Shown: positions 1 through 8,237, counted from the stretch's first letter. The stretch: DNA of 64,000 bases from Christensenella sp. UBA5489 (GCA_002424095.1 DIPL01000001.1:498-64497); one strand, 5' to 3'. Notes: generated by a model from the sequence alone, not told the origin. Translations and numbers: made by a program.

Positions 1-348
<348 letters not shown>

Positions 349-566
349 AAATGAACAATCAAATCACGGATTTATATCCGTTGCTTGATAGTTCTTCTTG
401 GCATCTTTGTCATATTTTTAAAAAAGAATAAAAAGTTGAAATCTAAAAAATGTAATTGTTTTTGTTTTGTTATAATCAAATAGACAATAATTTGATAAAA
501 GCTTAAAGATTTTGTTAAATGCAAAATCAAAAAGTGAATAACCTCTAAACAATATCATTCTAAATA
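349..566 (+). other. 23S-5S internal transcribed spacer
   Basis: AT-rich spacer between 23S and 5S rRNA. It starts with a hairpin (CGGAT/ATCCG) flanked by complementary ATCAA/TTGAT segments, probably a processing stem. I see no tRNA in it: no TTCGA T-loop with matching arms is present on either strand. Confidence 0.6.
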
Positions 567-700
567 TATTGCTGCTCAGTGACGATAGAGAGAAGGTTCC
601 ACCTGTTCTCATACCGAACACAGAAGTTAAGATTCTCTTCGCCAACAATACTTGACTGGCAACGGTCCGGGAAGATAGGGCATTGCTGGGCGGCACCAAT
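567..700 (+). rRNA. rrf: 5S ribosomal RNA
   Basis: Conserved 5S features are present: the loop B/C region with CCACCTG and CATACCGAACACAGAAGTTAAG-type sequence, and terminal arms TATTGCTGC (567-575) and GGCACCAATA (about 692-701), which pair with one mismatch. It lies about 220 bp after 23S, as expected for the end of an rrn operon, and is followed directly by a terminator. End points are accurate to a few bases. The molecule seems slightly longer than the usual ~117 nt. Confidence 0.9.
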
Positions 701-701
701 A

Positions 702-727
702 AAAAGCACTTTTATAAGTGCTTTTTT
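702..727 (+). terminator. rrn operon terminator
   Basis: Perfect 10-bp stem AAAAGCACTT/AAGTGCTTTT with a TTAT loop and a run of T, placed immediately after 5S rRNA. Classic intrinsic terminator. Confidence 0.9.
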
Positions 728-881
728 CTTTTTTTCGACAGTTTAAAAAAAGTTATACAATTTCATATCTTTTGATTTTTATTTGTTTTTATTACGTTTA
801 TATGTTAAAATATTTTAAAGTATAAATATTTTTAAATATTGTAAGAATTTTATAATATTTAAATAATTTTAAGGAGAAAAA

Positions 882-2321
882 GTGGGATATTTTATTAATA
901 TTTTCACATTTTTGAATATGCTTTTTCTTATTTCAATGATTTTTCTTGAAAGGAAAAAGCCAGAAGTTATTGTTAGTTGGGCAATACTTTTTGTTTTTCT
1001 CCCTGTTGTTGGATTTATTTTATATGTTCTTTTTGGTGGCGGACTCAGCATTAAAAATCGAAGAATGTTAAGAGAAAAACATTTTTATGATGACAAATAT
1101 CAAAGTTTTTACTATGAAGTTAAACAAGGTGGTCAAATAATTAAAGATAAAAATGTTTCAAGTCTTATTCATTTTAACATAATAAATTCACGAAGTGTTC
1201 CGACATTTGGTAATAAAGTCAAAATCTTTTCAGATGGAAAAGAAAAATTCAAATGGCTTATGCGTGATATTAAAAAAGCAAAACAGTCAATAAATTTAGA
1301 ATATTACATTTTTCAAGATGATTTTGTTGGCAAGGAACTTATGGAACTTCTTTGTGAAAAGGCGAAATCAGGAGTAAAAGTCAAACTCATTTATGATTCA
1401 GTTGGTTGTCTTGGCACTCCCCGTCGCTTTTTTAGAAAGTTGAAAACTGCTGGTGGCGAAGTTAAAGAATTCTTTCCGCCACTCTTTGGAATTCGTCTTA
1501 TAAACCTAAAAATGAATTATAGGGACCACCGAAAAGTTGCTGTTATTGACGGCAAAATTGGCTATACTGGTGGCGTAAATATAAGAAAAGACCATTTAGG
1601 TTATCATAAAAAACTTGTTCCGTGGCGTGATACGCATATACGTGTTGAAGGGCAGGCTGTTTATGCCCTGCAAAACACTTTTTTTAATTTTTGGCAATTT
1701 TGCAATAAACAAGATATTGAAACAAAAGAATATGTTAAGGAAGGATATTTTCCGAAATTTAGCGATAAAGGTGATACTATTGCCCAGATTGTAACGAGTG
1801 GACCAGTCGATGAAGAAAAAAATAATATTAAAGAAGCAATGATTAAAATGATAAACGGCGCACAAAAATCCATAGTTTTACAAACACCATATTTCTCACC
1901 TGATGAAGTTTTTATGAACGCACTTAAACAAGCAATAAAAAGCGGTGTAAAAGTTACACTTATGCTTCCGAAAATCCCAGATAAAAAAATTGTATATCTT
2001 GCATCTCTTTCATTCGCAAAAGAGATTGTCGAGATGGGTGGAGATTTTTTTCTTTATAAAGGATTTATGCACAGCAAAGTTTTAATTGCCGATAATAAAT
2101 CAATGTGTATAGGAACTTGCAATGCAGATTATCGTTCTTTTTCATTAAATTTCGAAATTACAGCAATTTTATATGATAGCAAACTTATAAGAGAGCATCT
2201 AAAAGAAATTGAAAAAGATTTAAAAAATAGCCAACGAATTGATTTGATTTACTATAAAAATCGTCCGCTTTACACTAAATTCGGACAAGTTGTTTTCAGA
2301 CTTTTTGCTCCTTTATTTTAA
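882..2321 (+). CDS. cls: Cardiolipin synthase (phospholipase D superfamily)
   Basis: The 479-residue protein has two N-terminal hydrophobic segments (about 5-22 and 28-50) and two phospholipase D HKD motifs: HRKVAVID at residue 216 and HSKVLIAD at residue 397, each followed by a G-G or G-T step typical of Cls. Family members condense two phosphatidylglycerols into cardiolipin and glycerol at the cytoplasmic membrane. Length and layout match bacterial Cls (about 480-510). The start is GTG at 882, chosen because AAGGAG at 871-876 is well spaced. It follows the rRNA operon and appears to be transcribed alone; an extended -10-like TGTTAAAAT lies about 60 bp upstream. Confidence 0.93.
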   Translation: MGYFINIFTFLNMLFLISMIFLERKKPEVIVSWAILFVFLPVVGFILYVLFGGGLSIKNRRMLREKHFYDDKYQSFYYEVKQGGQIIKDKNVSSLIHFNIINSRSVPTFGNKVKIFSDGKEKFKWLMRDIKKAKQSINLEYYIFQDDFVGKELMELLCEKAKSGVKVKLIYDSVGCLGTPRRFFRKLKTAGGEVKEFFPPLFGIRLINLKMNYRDHRKVAVIDGKIGYTGGVNIRKDHLGYHKKLVPWRDTHIRVEGQAVYALQNTFFNFWQFCNKQDIETKEYVKEGYFPKFSDKGDTIAQIVTSGPVDEEKNNIKEAMIKMINGAQKSIVLQTPYFSPDEVFMNALKQAIKSGVKVTLMLPKIPDKKIVYLASLSFAKEIVEMGGDFFLYKGFMHSKVLIADNKSMCIGTCNADYRSFSLNFEITAILYDSKLIREHLKEIEKDLKNSQRIDLIYYKNRPLYTKFGQVVFRLFAPLF

Positions 2322-2406
2322 AAAACGCAAATTTTTTAAGAAATGAAGTCAATAATAAATTAAAATTAAAAATAAATTTAAAATTAAAAAAGAATTTGGA
2401 GAATGT

Positions 2407-2961
2407 ATGGAATGGTCAAGTGAAAATTGTAGAAATCAATTTATAAAATTAAGAAAATCAATGCTGAGAAAAATTGAAAGAGCAGATTCAGGAAAAAGAG
2501 AAGAAATAATCATTGATAATTATAATGATGTTTGTTTAAAAGCAGTAAGCAATGATCCAATTGCTCAGGATCTTCTCGCCTACATTTTCAAAAAAGGTTT
2601 TGAAAATGTAATTCCAGTAAATTATGAAAAATATATGCAATGGGAAATTCTAGCAGCAGGAAGCGGAAACAATTTTGCAATTGATAAATTATCATTGTTT
2701 TTAAATGTTGCTTTAAATGAAATTATGTTTGCCGAAGATTTTGGATATATTTTGGTAAGAAATGAACTGAACAATAAAAATTATAATTATATAGTCGGAA
2801 AACTTATATGCGAAGCAATTGCGGATGAACTGCGTCTGGTTCCTGAAAAACTTATCAAAGATGAATTAAGGCATCAAGAATTCGAAGCGAAAATAATGAG
2901 AACTTTCGACAGAGCCAGAAAATTTGCAATACCAAAAGTGCTCAAATTTTTAAGAAGTTAA
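2407..2961 (+). CDS. Hypothetical protein, helical, Sel1/TPR-like segment
   Basis: A 184-residue soluble protein with no signal peptide. I do not recognise the family. Residues about 48-90 (DPIAQDLLAYIFKKG ... YMQWEILAAGSGNNFAID) have the alternating small/aromatic pattern of Sel1-like or TPR-like helical hairpins, but only weakly. A GGAG lies 7-10 bp before the ATG. It sits 85 bp after cls on the same strand with no terminator between them, so co-transcription is possible. The coding call rests on the RBS, length and codon pattern consistent with its neighbours. Confidence 0.7.
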   Translation: MEWSSENCRNQFIKLRKSMLRKIERADSGKREEIIIDNYNDVCLKAVSNDPIAQDLLAYIFKKGFENVIPVNYEKYMQWEILAAGSGNNFAIDKLSLFLNVALNEIMFAEDFGYILVRNELNNKNYNYIVGKLICEAIADELRLVPEKLIKDELRHQEFEAKIMRTFDRARKFAIPKVLKFLRS

Positions 2962-3048
2962 GTTTAATTTTTAAGGAAAATAAAAAGATTTTTCTTTAAT
3001 CTTTAAAAGTTAAGTTAAGCGTAATTTTTTAATATTGTCGAAAAAACA

Positions 3049-3077
3049 TTGACAACTTTGCTTGTATGTGTTATATT
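3049..3077 (+). promoter_or_regulatory. Promoter of the rpmG-secE-nusG-rplK-rplA operon
   Basis: TTGACA (3049-3054), 17-bp spacer, TATATT (3072-3077): near-consensus housekeeping promoter. The start of transcription is expected near 3084. Confidence 0.85.
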
Positions 3078-3087
3078 AATCAATAAC

Positions 3088-3108
3088 ACTCCAATTTGGA
3101 GTTTTTTT
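3088..3108 (+). terminator. Short hairpin plus T7 at the very start of the rpmG transcript
   Basis: ACTCC/GGAGT (up to 7 bp if the inner A/T pairs form) followed by seven T, located about 4 nt after the predicted transcription start and just before the rpmG ribosome-binding site. It looks like a small intrinsic terminator and could act as an attenuator; it is not at an operon end. Confidence 0.5.
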
Positions 3109-3121
3109 AACGGGGGAGAAT

Positions 3122-3292
3122 ATGGCGAAAAAGAAAAGTCAGATTAATGAAAGAATAATGCTTGCCTGCACAGAATGTAAAGAGCGAAATTATGCCACAA
3201 CCAAAAATAAAAGAAACAATCCAGAAAGAATTGAATTGAGTAAGTTTTGTTCAAGATGTGGAAAAAGAACACCGCATAAAGAAACGAAATAA
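3122..3292 (+). CDS. rpmG: 50S ribosomal protein L33
   Basis: A 56-residue protein beginning [20 protein letters not shown]. Two zinc-binding pairs are visible (CTEC at residues 16-19 and CSRC about residues 43-46), making it the zinc-binding C+ form of L33. A GGGGGAG site lies just upstream. L33 is a small protein of the large subunit near the E site. It heads the usual rpmG-secE-nusG gene order and starts behind the promoter at 3049-3077. Confidence 0.95.
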   Translation: MAKKKSQINERIMLACTECKERNYATTKNKRNNPERIELSKFCSRCGKRTPHKETK

Positions 3293-3398
3293 GTCGTTTT
3301 AAAAATTATTATTTTAAGTATTTTAATTGTAAAATTGATGTAAAATAATTTTAGAAAATTAAATATAAAGCATAAAAATTTCAATGGAGGTTTTGAAG

Positions 3399-3926
3399 AT
3401 GCCTAGCAAAAAAAATAAGAAAATATTAAGGCAAAAGGCAAAGGGCGAGAAAAAGGCTATAAGTAAAGAAACGCTCAAAACAGAAGCGGTTAAAAATGCA
3501 AAAGAGACTAAAAAAATAGCCGAGAATGAAATCGCCGAAACTAAGACGGTTGGAATTGTGTCGACAGAAAATGCTGATGTTTTAGAAATTTCGCAGGAAG
3601 AAATTAATCAAAACGAGATACCTTCCGAAGGCAAAGCAGAACAAAAAACAAAAGAGAGTTCCGCCAAAGCAATTGTTGCTAAGTCTGAAAAAGATGAAAC
3701 AACCAAACAAACAAAAGCAAAAAAAGTAAAGAAACCTTCAAAGGTAAAAAAGAAAACAAAAGAAGTTTTTTCCGAACTTAAAAAAGTCATTTGGCCAACA
3801 TTTCCGAAAGTTGTTAAAAAAACAGGCACTGTAATAGTTGTCGTTTTGGCATTCGCTGTGGTTTTGCTTGGCATTGATACGCTTTTGGAGTTGGCACACA
3901 GTTGGTTTTTTAGTAAATTGAATTAA
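3399..3926 (+). CDS. secE: Protein translocase subunit SecE, with long N-terminal extension
   Basis: The C-terminal ~60 residues are SecE: the signature ELKKVIWPT is followed by one transmembrane helix (TVIVVVLAFAVVLLGIDTLL). SecE clamps SecY in the plasma membrane. The preceding ~115 residues are a Lys/Glu/Ala-rich, probably disordered extension; typical Gram-positive SecE is only 60-70 residues, so this protein (175 aa) is unusually long. I place the start at ATG 3399 because GGAGG at 3386-3390 is 8 bp upstream; an in-frame ATG at 3384 overlaps the RBS itself. It sits between rpmG and nusG, as in most Bacillota. Confidence 0.92.
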   Translation: MPSKKNKKILRQKAKGEKKAISKETLKTEAVKNAKETKKIAENEIAETKTVGIVSTENADVLEISQEEINQNEIPSEGKAEQKTKESSAKAIVAKSEKDETTKQTKAKKVKKPSKVKKKTKEVFSELKKVIWPTFPKVVKKTGTVIVVVLAFAVVLLGIDTLLELAHSWFFSKLN

Positions 3927-3940
3927 AATAAGGGGTAAAA

Positions 3941-4456
3941 ATGGAAGAAGCAAAGTGGTATGCATTGCACACTTTTTCGGGATATGAAAATGTCGCAAAA
4001 GAAAATCTTGAAACAGTTGTTGAGAAATTCAATTTGCAAGATAGAATTTTTGATATTATAATTCCAGTCGAAGAAGCAATTGAAGAAAGAAAAGGCAAGA
4101 AAAAACTTGTGCAACGAAAAATAATGCCTTGCTATCTTTTGGTTAAAATGATATATGGCGATGACCTATGGCACAATATAACTAGAACCAGAGGAATCAC
4201 TGGATTTGTTGGACCGAAAGGACGCCCTCTTGCATTAACAGAAGATGAAGTCAGAAAAATGCGACTTGAAAAAATCACTGTAAATCTTGATTTAAACAAG
4301 GGCGATAAAATTGAAATAATTGACGGACCACTTAATAACTTTGTTGGCGTAGTCGATTTAGTTAATAAAGAAAATAATAAGGTTAAAGTTATAGTCGAAA
4401 TGTTTGGTAGGGAAACACCTGTTGACCTCGATTATAGCCAAATAAGAAAAATATAA
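3941..4456 (+). CDS. nusG: Transcription termination/antitermination factor NusG
   Basis: The 171-residue protein has an NGN domain starting KWYALHTFSGYE (about residues 5-16) and a C-terminal KOW motif from about residue 120 (KGDKIEIIDGPLNNFVGVV). NusG binds RNA polymerase near the clamp and modulates pausing and coupling to ribosomes. Length matches the Bacillota family (about 170-180). RBS AAGGGG lies 8 bp upstream, and it directly follows secE. Confidence 0.96.
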   Translation: MEEAKWYALHTFSGYENVAKENLETVVEKFNLQDRIFDIIIPVEEAIEERKGKKKLVQRKIMPCYLLVKMIYGDDLWHNITRTRGITGFVGPKGRPLALTEDEVRKMRLEKITVNLDLNKGDKIEIIDGPLNNFVGVVDLVNKENNKVKVIVEMFGRETPVDLDYSQIRKI

Positions 4457-4542
4457 TTAAAATTATAGAAAAATTCAATATTAAAACGGTATAAACAGAA
4501 ATGTTTCGTTAAAACGAATCAATCTGATTATATATAAATTAA

Positions 4543-4614
4543 AAGTGGGAGGAATGTATGCCACATTTCAACAACCACAAAAGGAGAAAAAATGGCAAAA
4601 AAATTAAAAGTTAG
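4543..4614 (+). promoter_or_regulatory. rplK leader: possible L1-binding site and 18-codon upstream ORF
   Basis: Just upstream of rplK the mRNA contains GTGGGAGGAATGTATGCCAC (4545-4564), in which GTGG can pair with CCAC around a GGGAG / ATGCC pair of strands. This resembles, in outline, the asymmetric-loop targets that L1 recognises in 23S rRNA and L11-L1 mRNAs. The same stretch is a good RBS (GGGAGG) for an 18-codon ORF starting at ATG 4558 ([18 protein letters not shown]), which runs past the rplK start at 4592 in another frame. The autogenous control role is inferred; no helix beyond 4 bp is certain. Confidence 0.35.
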
Positions 4615-5047
4615 TGCAATTGTAAAATTGCAATTAGAGGCAGGAAAAGCAACGGCAGGTCCTCCGGTTGGCTCATCACTCGGTCCACACGGAATTCAAA
4701 TAATGTCGTTTGTGAAAGAATTCAATGAAAAAACTGCTTCACAGGCAGGTATGGTAATTCCTGTCGTTATCACGATTTATCAAGATAGGAGTTTTACTTT
4801 CATAATGAAAACTCCGCCAGCGCCGGTTTTGATTAAAAAAGCTCTTAAAATTAATAAAGGCTCGCCAAAACCAAATCAGGATAAAGTTGGTGAATTAACG
4901 GAACAGCAAGTTGAAGAAATTGCAAAGATAAAAATGCCCGACCTCAATGCTGCGAGTTTAGAATCTGCAAAAAGTATGATTAAAGGTTCGGCACGTAGTA
5001 TGGGCGTTAAGATGAAAGAGGAGGGTGAAAAAGATGGCAGTAAGTAA
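4592..5047 (+). CDS. rplK: 50S ribosomal protein L11
   Basis: A 151-residue protein starting [20 protein letters not shown], with the conserved proline/glycine stretch [14 protein letters not shown]11 forms the GTPase-associated centre with 23S rRNA and is needed for RelA-type stringent sensing. It is about 10 residues longer than usual, with an acidic/basic C-terminal tail ([11 protein letters not shown]) that overlaps the start of rplA. RBS AGGAG precedes the ATG at 4592. Confidence 0.97.
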   Translation: MAKKLKVSAIVKLQLEAGKATAGPPVGSSLGPHGIQIMSFVKEFNEKTASQAGMVIPVVITIYQDRSFTFIMKTPPAPVLIKKALKINKGSPKPNQDKVGELTEQQVEEIAKIKMPDLNAASLESAKSMIKGSARSMGVKMKEEGEKDGSK

Positions 5048-5720
5048 AAGATTTGCGGAAGCAAAAAAAGCAGTTGATACATCCAAACTCTATGAAATTG
5101 AAGAGGCAATAGAACTTGCAAAAAACACATCAAAAACAAAATTTGATGAAACTCTTGAACTTCATTTAAAACTTGGCGTCGATGGTCGTAATGCTGACCA
5201 ACAAGTGCGTGGTGTGGTTGTATTACCGAACGGAACGGGAAAATCAGTTAAAGTTCTCGTTATAGCACGTGGCGAAAAGGCCGAAGAAGCAAAAAAGGCA
5301 GGTGCTGATTTTGTAGGTGGCGAAGAAATTGTTGCCAAAATTCAAGGAGAAAATTGGCTTGGTTTTGACGTTTGTATAACAACGCCAGATATGATGGGTA
5401 TAATTGGAAAAATTGCAAAAATACTTGGACCAAAAGGACTTATGCCAAATCCTAAATCAGGAACTGTAACCAACGATGTTGTTAAAGCCTTAAACGATGT
5501 AAAAAAAGGAAAAGTTGAATATCGACTTGACAAATTCAACAATGTCCACGTTTCAATTGGTAAAGTAAGTTTTGAAACAAAGAAACTTTTGGAAAATTAT
5601 GAAGCACTTATGCAGGCGATTATAAAGGCAAAACCTGCATCGGCGAAAGGTCAATATATTAAAAATGCTACTTTATGCACGACAATGGGACCAGGAATAA
5701 AACTCAACGCAAGAAGTTAA
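5034..5720 (+). CDS. rplA: 50S ribosomal protein L1
   Basis: The 228-residue protein carries L1 hallmarks, including [16 protein letters not shown] and the C-terminal TMGPGIKL. L1 forms the mobile stalk at the E site and in many bacteria represses its own L11-L1 mRNA. I choose ATG 5034 (MAVSKRF) because GAGGAGGG at 5018-5025 is ideally spaced; the in-frame GTG at 5025 lies within that site. The start overlaps the rplK stop by 14 bp, indicating translational coupling. It is followed by a strong terminator rather than the usual rplJ-rplL. Confidence 0.97.
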   Translation: MAVSKRFAEAKKAVDTSKLYEIEEAIELAKNTSKTKFDETLELHLKLGVDGRNADQQVRGVVVLPNGTGKSVKVLVIARGEKAEEAKKAGADFVGGEEIVAKIQGENWLGFDVCITTPDMMGIIGKIAKILGPKGLMPNPKSGTVTNDVVKALNDVKKGKVEYRLDKFNNVHVSIGKVSFETKKLLENYEALMQAIIKAKPASAKGQYIKNATLCTTMGPGIKLNARS

Positions 5721-5729
5721 AGTAAAAAG

Positions 5730-5777
5730 CAAAGAATTGTGAAAGGTGAATTTCGTTTTCAATTCTTTGTTTTTTTT
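5730..5777 (+). terminator. Terminator after rplA
   Basis: Perfect 10-bp stem CAAAGAATTG (5730-5739) / CAATTCTTTG (5760-5769) followed by eight T. It ends the rpmG-rplA operon. Confidence 0.9.
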
Positions 5778-5837
5778 ATTTAATGATATAAGTTTTTAGT
5801 TTACAGAAAACATATTTAATTGAACGAACATTTAATA

Positions 5838-5931
5838 CGAAACAGCGAAAGAGAATTTTTTAAACTCTGCAACGAATTATTCTTGCATCGGATTTTATTT
5901 AAGTCCGAACTTCGTCGCCTTTTTTTTATAT
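5838..5931 (+). other. Unexplained structured stretch ending in T8
   Basis: Within the 405-bp gap between rplA and rplU there is a compact set of hairpins: AGAG/CTCT (5850-5868), GCAA-c-GAA/TTC-TTGC (5869-5886) and CGGATTT/AAGTCCG (5889-5907). They are enclosed by GCGA (5845-5848) and TCGC (5915-5918) and followed directly by eight T (5920-5927). It reads like a structured leader or a multi-arm terminator, but there is no gene between it and the rplU promoter. It does not match a T-box or tRNA consensus. Confidence 0.4.
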
Positions 5932-5966
5932 TTTTTTAACTTATAAAATAATAACAAATAAAAATC

Positions 5967-5995
5967 TTGACATAGATAAAGAAAAATGTTAGAAT
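5967..5995 (+). promoter_or_regulatory. Promoter of the rplU operon
   Basis: TTGACA (5967-5972), 17-bp spacer, TAGAAT (5990-5995) with an extended TG at 5987-5988. Transcription should start near 6002, at the 5' edge of the L21 leader. Confidence 0.85.
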
Positions 5996-6001
5996 AAGTT
6001 T

Positions 6002-6108
6002 GTTATGCCGCTTGATGCAGGTTTAAGTTTTTTGTTTTATAATTTGAATTCAAGATTAAACTTTAAATTTAATTTTTAAAAACAAAAACACCTTCAACAG
6101 CGAGTTTC
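6002..6108 (+). ncRNA. Ribosomal protein L21 leader RNA
   Basis: The leader between the rplU promoter and its RBS contains the two blocks I associate with the L21 leader family: GTTATGCCGCTTGATGCAGG (6001-6020) and, about 70 nt later, ACACCTTCAACAGCGAGTTT. Placement immediately upstream of rplU supports the call. The family is a presumed autogenous control element that binds L21. The AT-rich middle is variable. Boundaries are approximate. Confidence 0.75.
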
Positions 6109-6125
6109 TTTAAGGAGGAATTTTA

Positions 6126-6428
6126 ATGTACGCAGTAATCCAAACCGGAGGCAAACAATATAAAGTAAGCGTTGGCGATATTGTAGAAATTGAAAAACAA
6201 GAAGCAAACGTTGGCGATACACTGACTTTTGATGCCATTTTTGTAAGCGATAATAATCAAATCAAAATTGGCAAAAATGCTAGCAACGTGAAAGTTAGTG
6301 CCGAAGTTGTAGAGCAGGGAAGAGCAGATAAAGTCATTGTTTTTAAATACAGTCCTAAAAAACGTACTAGAAAAAAATACGGACATAGACAACCTTTCAC
6401 ATCAATAAACATAACTAAAATAGGCTAG
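6126..6428 (+). CDS. rplU: 50S ribosomal protein L21
   Basis: The 100-residue protein begins MYAVIQTGGKQYKVSVGD, the universal L21 N-terminus, and ends with KKRTRKKYGHRQPFTSINI. L21 binds 23S rRNA together with L20. Length matches the family (about 102). A strong AAGGAGG precedes the ATG. First gene of rplU-prp-rpmA, the standard Bacillota order. Confidence 0.97.
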   Translation: MYAVIQTGGKQYKVSVGDIVEIEKQEANVGDTLTFDAIFVSDNNQIKIGKNASNVKVSAEVVEQGRADKVIVFKYSPKKRTRKKYGHRQPFTSINITKIG

Positions 6429-6455
6429 GAAATATAAAAAAATTATAGAAGTAAT

Positions 6456-6791
6456 ATGACAACAATAAAAATTTTTAAACAAAAAAAAATGATTATAAGC
6501 ATTGAGTGCAGTGGGCATTCTGGATATGCTGAAAAAGGTAGCGACATTGTTTGCAGTGCAATTTCAGCAATAATAGGAACTTGTTATCTCGGCTTGAAAA
6601 ACGTTGTCAAGGCTGAATTTAAACATAGTCAAGATGACGAAAAAGGATATTTTCTTATTAAAATTAATGAAAATTTAGATACAATTTTAATGGAGAAAGC
6701 ACAAATAATCCTTCAAACAACAGTACTGAGTTTAACTGAATTGTCAAAAGATTATAAGAAATTTGTAACTATAAAACTTATAATTGAATGA
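6456..6791 (+). CDS. prp: Ribosomal-processing cysteine protease Prp
   Basis: A 111-residue YsxB-like protein with the GHSGYAEKGSDIVCSAIS motif: catalytic His21 and Cys33 are both present. Prp removes the N-terminal extension of L27 in Bacillota; that extension is present in the next gene, so enzyme and substrate are adjacent. It lies between rplU and rpmA, the diagnostic position. The RBS is weak (AGAAG), consistent with low expression relative to the ribosomal genes on either side. Confidence 0.93.
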   Translation: MTTIKIFKQKKMIISIECSGHSGYAEKGSDIVCSAISAIIGTCYLGLKNVVKAEFKHSQDDEKGYFLIKINENLDTILMEKAQIILQTTVLSLTELSKDYKKFVTIKLIIE

Positions 6792-6853
6792 TTAAAAATA
6801 TCATAAGTTTAAAAAATTTAAGCAACTTGAAAATATAAAAGGGGACAAGAAAA

Positions 6854-7129
6854 ATGAAATTTATTAATTTGCAATTTTTTGCAACGAAAAAGGGAGGCGG
6901 CAGCAGTAGAAACGGACGTGATAGCCAATCGAAACGTCTAGGCGTTAAAGTTGGTGCAGGGCAAAATGTCGCAGCAGGTTCCATTATTTTACGACAGCGT
7001 GGAACCAAAATATATCCTGGAACGAACGTTGGTTTAGGAAAAGACCACACATTATTTGCTTTGATTAACGGTTGCGTTAAATTCGAACAAAAAAATGGAA
7101 GAAAAGTGGCAAGTGTCTATGCCGCATAA
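6854..7129 (+). CDS. rpmA: 50S ribosomal protein L27, with Prp-cleavable N-terminus
   Basis: The 91-residue protein has the mature L27 start [15 protein letters not shown] preceded by MKFINLQFF. The LQFF/A junction (residues 6-10) matches the Prp cleavage site known from other Bacillota. After cleavage the N-terminus reaches into the peptidyl transferase centre. RBS AAGGGGAC lies upstream. The usual next gene, obgE, is absent; a DNA glycosylase follows. Confidence 0.97.
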   Translation: MKFINLQFFATKKGGGSSRNGRDSQSKRLGVKVGAGQNVAAGSIILRQRGTKIYPGTNVGLGKDHTLFALINGCVKFEQKNGRKVASVYAA

Positions 7130-7180
7130 AATTTTATTTAATTTTAAAATTAATTAAATAACAAAAACCTAACAACAAAT

Positions 7181-8038
7181 ATGAGAGAAAAAAAAGAAAG
7201 TTTTATTATAAATAAAGAGAAAATTAATATTGCCCAAACTTTAAAGTGCGGGCAAATTTTTTCATATAGACAAATAAGTTTCAATCCTGATAACTTCATT
7301 ATTTTTTCAAGCAATAAAAAAGCCGAAGTTTATGAAATGAAAGAGCATTATAAAATTTGCACGGACAATGTGCCTTATTTTCAAAATTTTTTTGACTTAG
7401 AAACGGATTATGAAAAAATAAAAAGTATACTTAGTAAAGATAAAATGTTGGTTAAGCCGATTGAGTTTGGCGGTGGAATAAGAATTTTAAGACAAGACTT
7501 GCTCGAAGTTATAATTTCTTTTGTCTTTTCCGCAAATAATAATATAAAAAGAATCACTGAAAGTTTATTCGCACTACGCCAAAAATTCGGAAAGCACTAC
7601 GGTGATTATGAGATTTTTCCTTCACTTAAACAGTTGAGCGAAATTACAGCTGAGCAATTCAAGGAAATTGGAGCAGGGTATCGTGCTGAACAATTAGTCA
7701 AATTGATTGAGCAATTGCAAAAAATAAATTTTGATGAATTAAAACATTTAAGTTCGGACAAGATTTTGAAAAAATTAATTGATTTGAGCGGTATTGGACC
7801 AAAAGTTGCTGATTGTATTTTGCTTTTCGGATTTAACCGCACCGATGTTTTTCCTGTCGACACTTGGATTGAAAAAGCATTTAAAAATTTTTATGAGTCC
7901 GATTTAAAAAATACAAATCATTGGAGCAGAGCGGAAATCAGAAAGTTTTTAACAGAAAGATATGGAAATCTTGCAGGTTATGCTCAGCAATATCTTTTTA
8001 ATTATCAAAGAAATTTCCACAATAGACAAATAATATAA
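7181..8038 (+). CDS. 8-oxoguanine DNA glycosylase (OGG/HhH-GPD family)
   Basis: The 285-residue protein has an OGG-type N-terminal domain (CGQIFSYR, residues 23-30) and the HhH-GPD motif LSGIGPKVADC, with catalytic Lys208, and PVDTW with Asp227. Those residues correspond to the Schiff-base lysine and the aspartate of OGG1-type bifunctional glycosylases, which excise 8-oxoguanine and nick the strand. No clear Shine-Dalgarno precedes the ATG at 7181; translation may depend on coupling to rpmA 50 bp upstream. Confidence 0.9.
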   Translation: MREKKESFIINKEKINIAQTLKCGQIFSYRQISFNPDNFIIFSSNKKAEVYEMKEHYKICTDNVPYFQNFFDLETDYEKIKSILSKDKMLVKPIEFGGGIRILRQDLLEVIISFVFSANNNIKRITESLFALRQKFGKHYGDYEIFPSLKQLSEITAEQFKEIGAGYRAEQLVKLIEQLQKINFDELKHLSSDKILKKLIDLSGIGPKVADCILLFGFNRTDVFPVDTWIEKAFKNFYESDLKNTNHWSRAEIRKFLTERYGNLAGYAQQYLFNYQRNFHNRQII

Positions 8039-8167
8039 TTAATTTTGTTGAAAAAAATTTTTATGCAAATTGTCTGAATTTTTAAAAAATCATACAAATA
8101 TGTCATAAAAATGGCGAATTTTTTTAACCTTATGTTATTATAATTTTAAATTTTAATGTTACAAATT

Positions 8168-8197
8168 TAATATTGTCATATTTTATTGACAATATTA
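8168..8197. repeat. Perfect 11-bp inverted repeat over a -35 box
   Basis: TAATATTGTCA (8168-8178) and TGACAATATTA (8187-8197) are perfect inverted copies separated by 8 bp. The right arm covers the -35 element at 8186-8191. It could be an operator for a dimeric repressor, a terminator for the upstream rplU operon (a short T run follows), or both. Confidence 0.6.
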
Positions 8198-8214
8198 TTT
8201 TCTATTATTATAAT
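8186..8214 (+). promoter_or_regulatory. Consensus promoter of the phage-island regulator gene
   Basis: TTGACA (8186-8191), 17-bp spacer, TATAAT (8209-8214): a perfect housekeeping promoter about 130 bp before the regulator start. Such a strong promoter would be expected to need repression; an inverted repeat and a LexA-like box flank it. Confidence 0.85.
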
Positions 8215-8225
8215 ATTAAAAAATA

Positions 8226-8237
8226 GAACAAACGTTC
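8226..8237. promoter_or_regulatory. LexA/DinR-type SOS box
   Basis: GAACAAACGTTC fits the Gram-positive LexA (DinR) core GAAC-N4-GTTC exactly, and the following G extends the consensus half-site GTTCG. It lies 11-23 bp downstream of the -10 box, around the transcription start, where a repressor would block initiation. A second, unspaced half-site pair (CGAACGTT) is at 8306-8313. SOS control is inferred from the sequence only. Confidence 0.6.

Noticed and set aside
418..699. Minus-strand ORF of 93 codons across the 23S-5S spacer and 5S rRNA
   Set aside because: It overlaps 5S rRNA and has no RBS; composition reflects AT-rich spacer.
5838..5931. tRNA gene in the multi-hairpin stretch after rplA
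   Set aside because: No T-loop GTTCGA-type sequence, arms of wrong length and no CCA-adjacent acceptor stem; kept as an unexplained structure instead.
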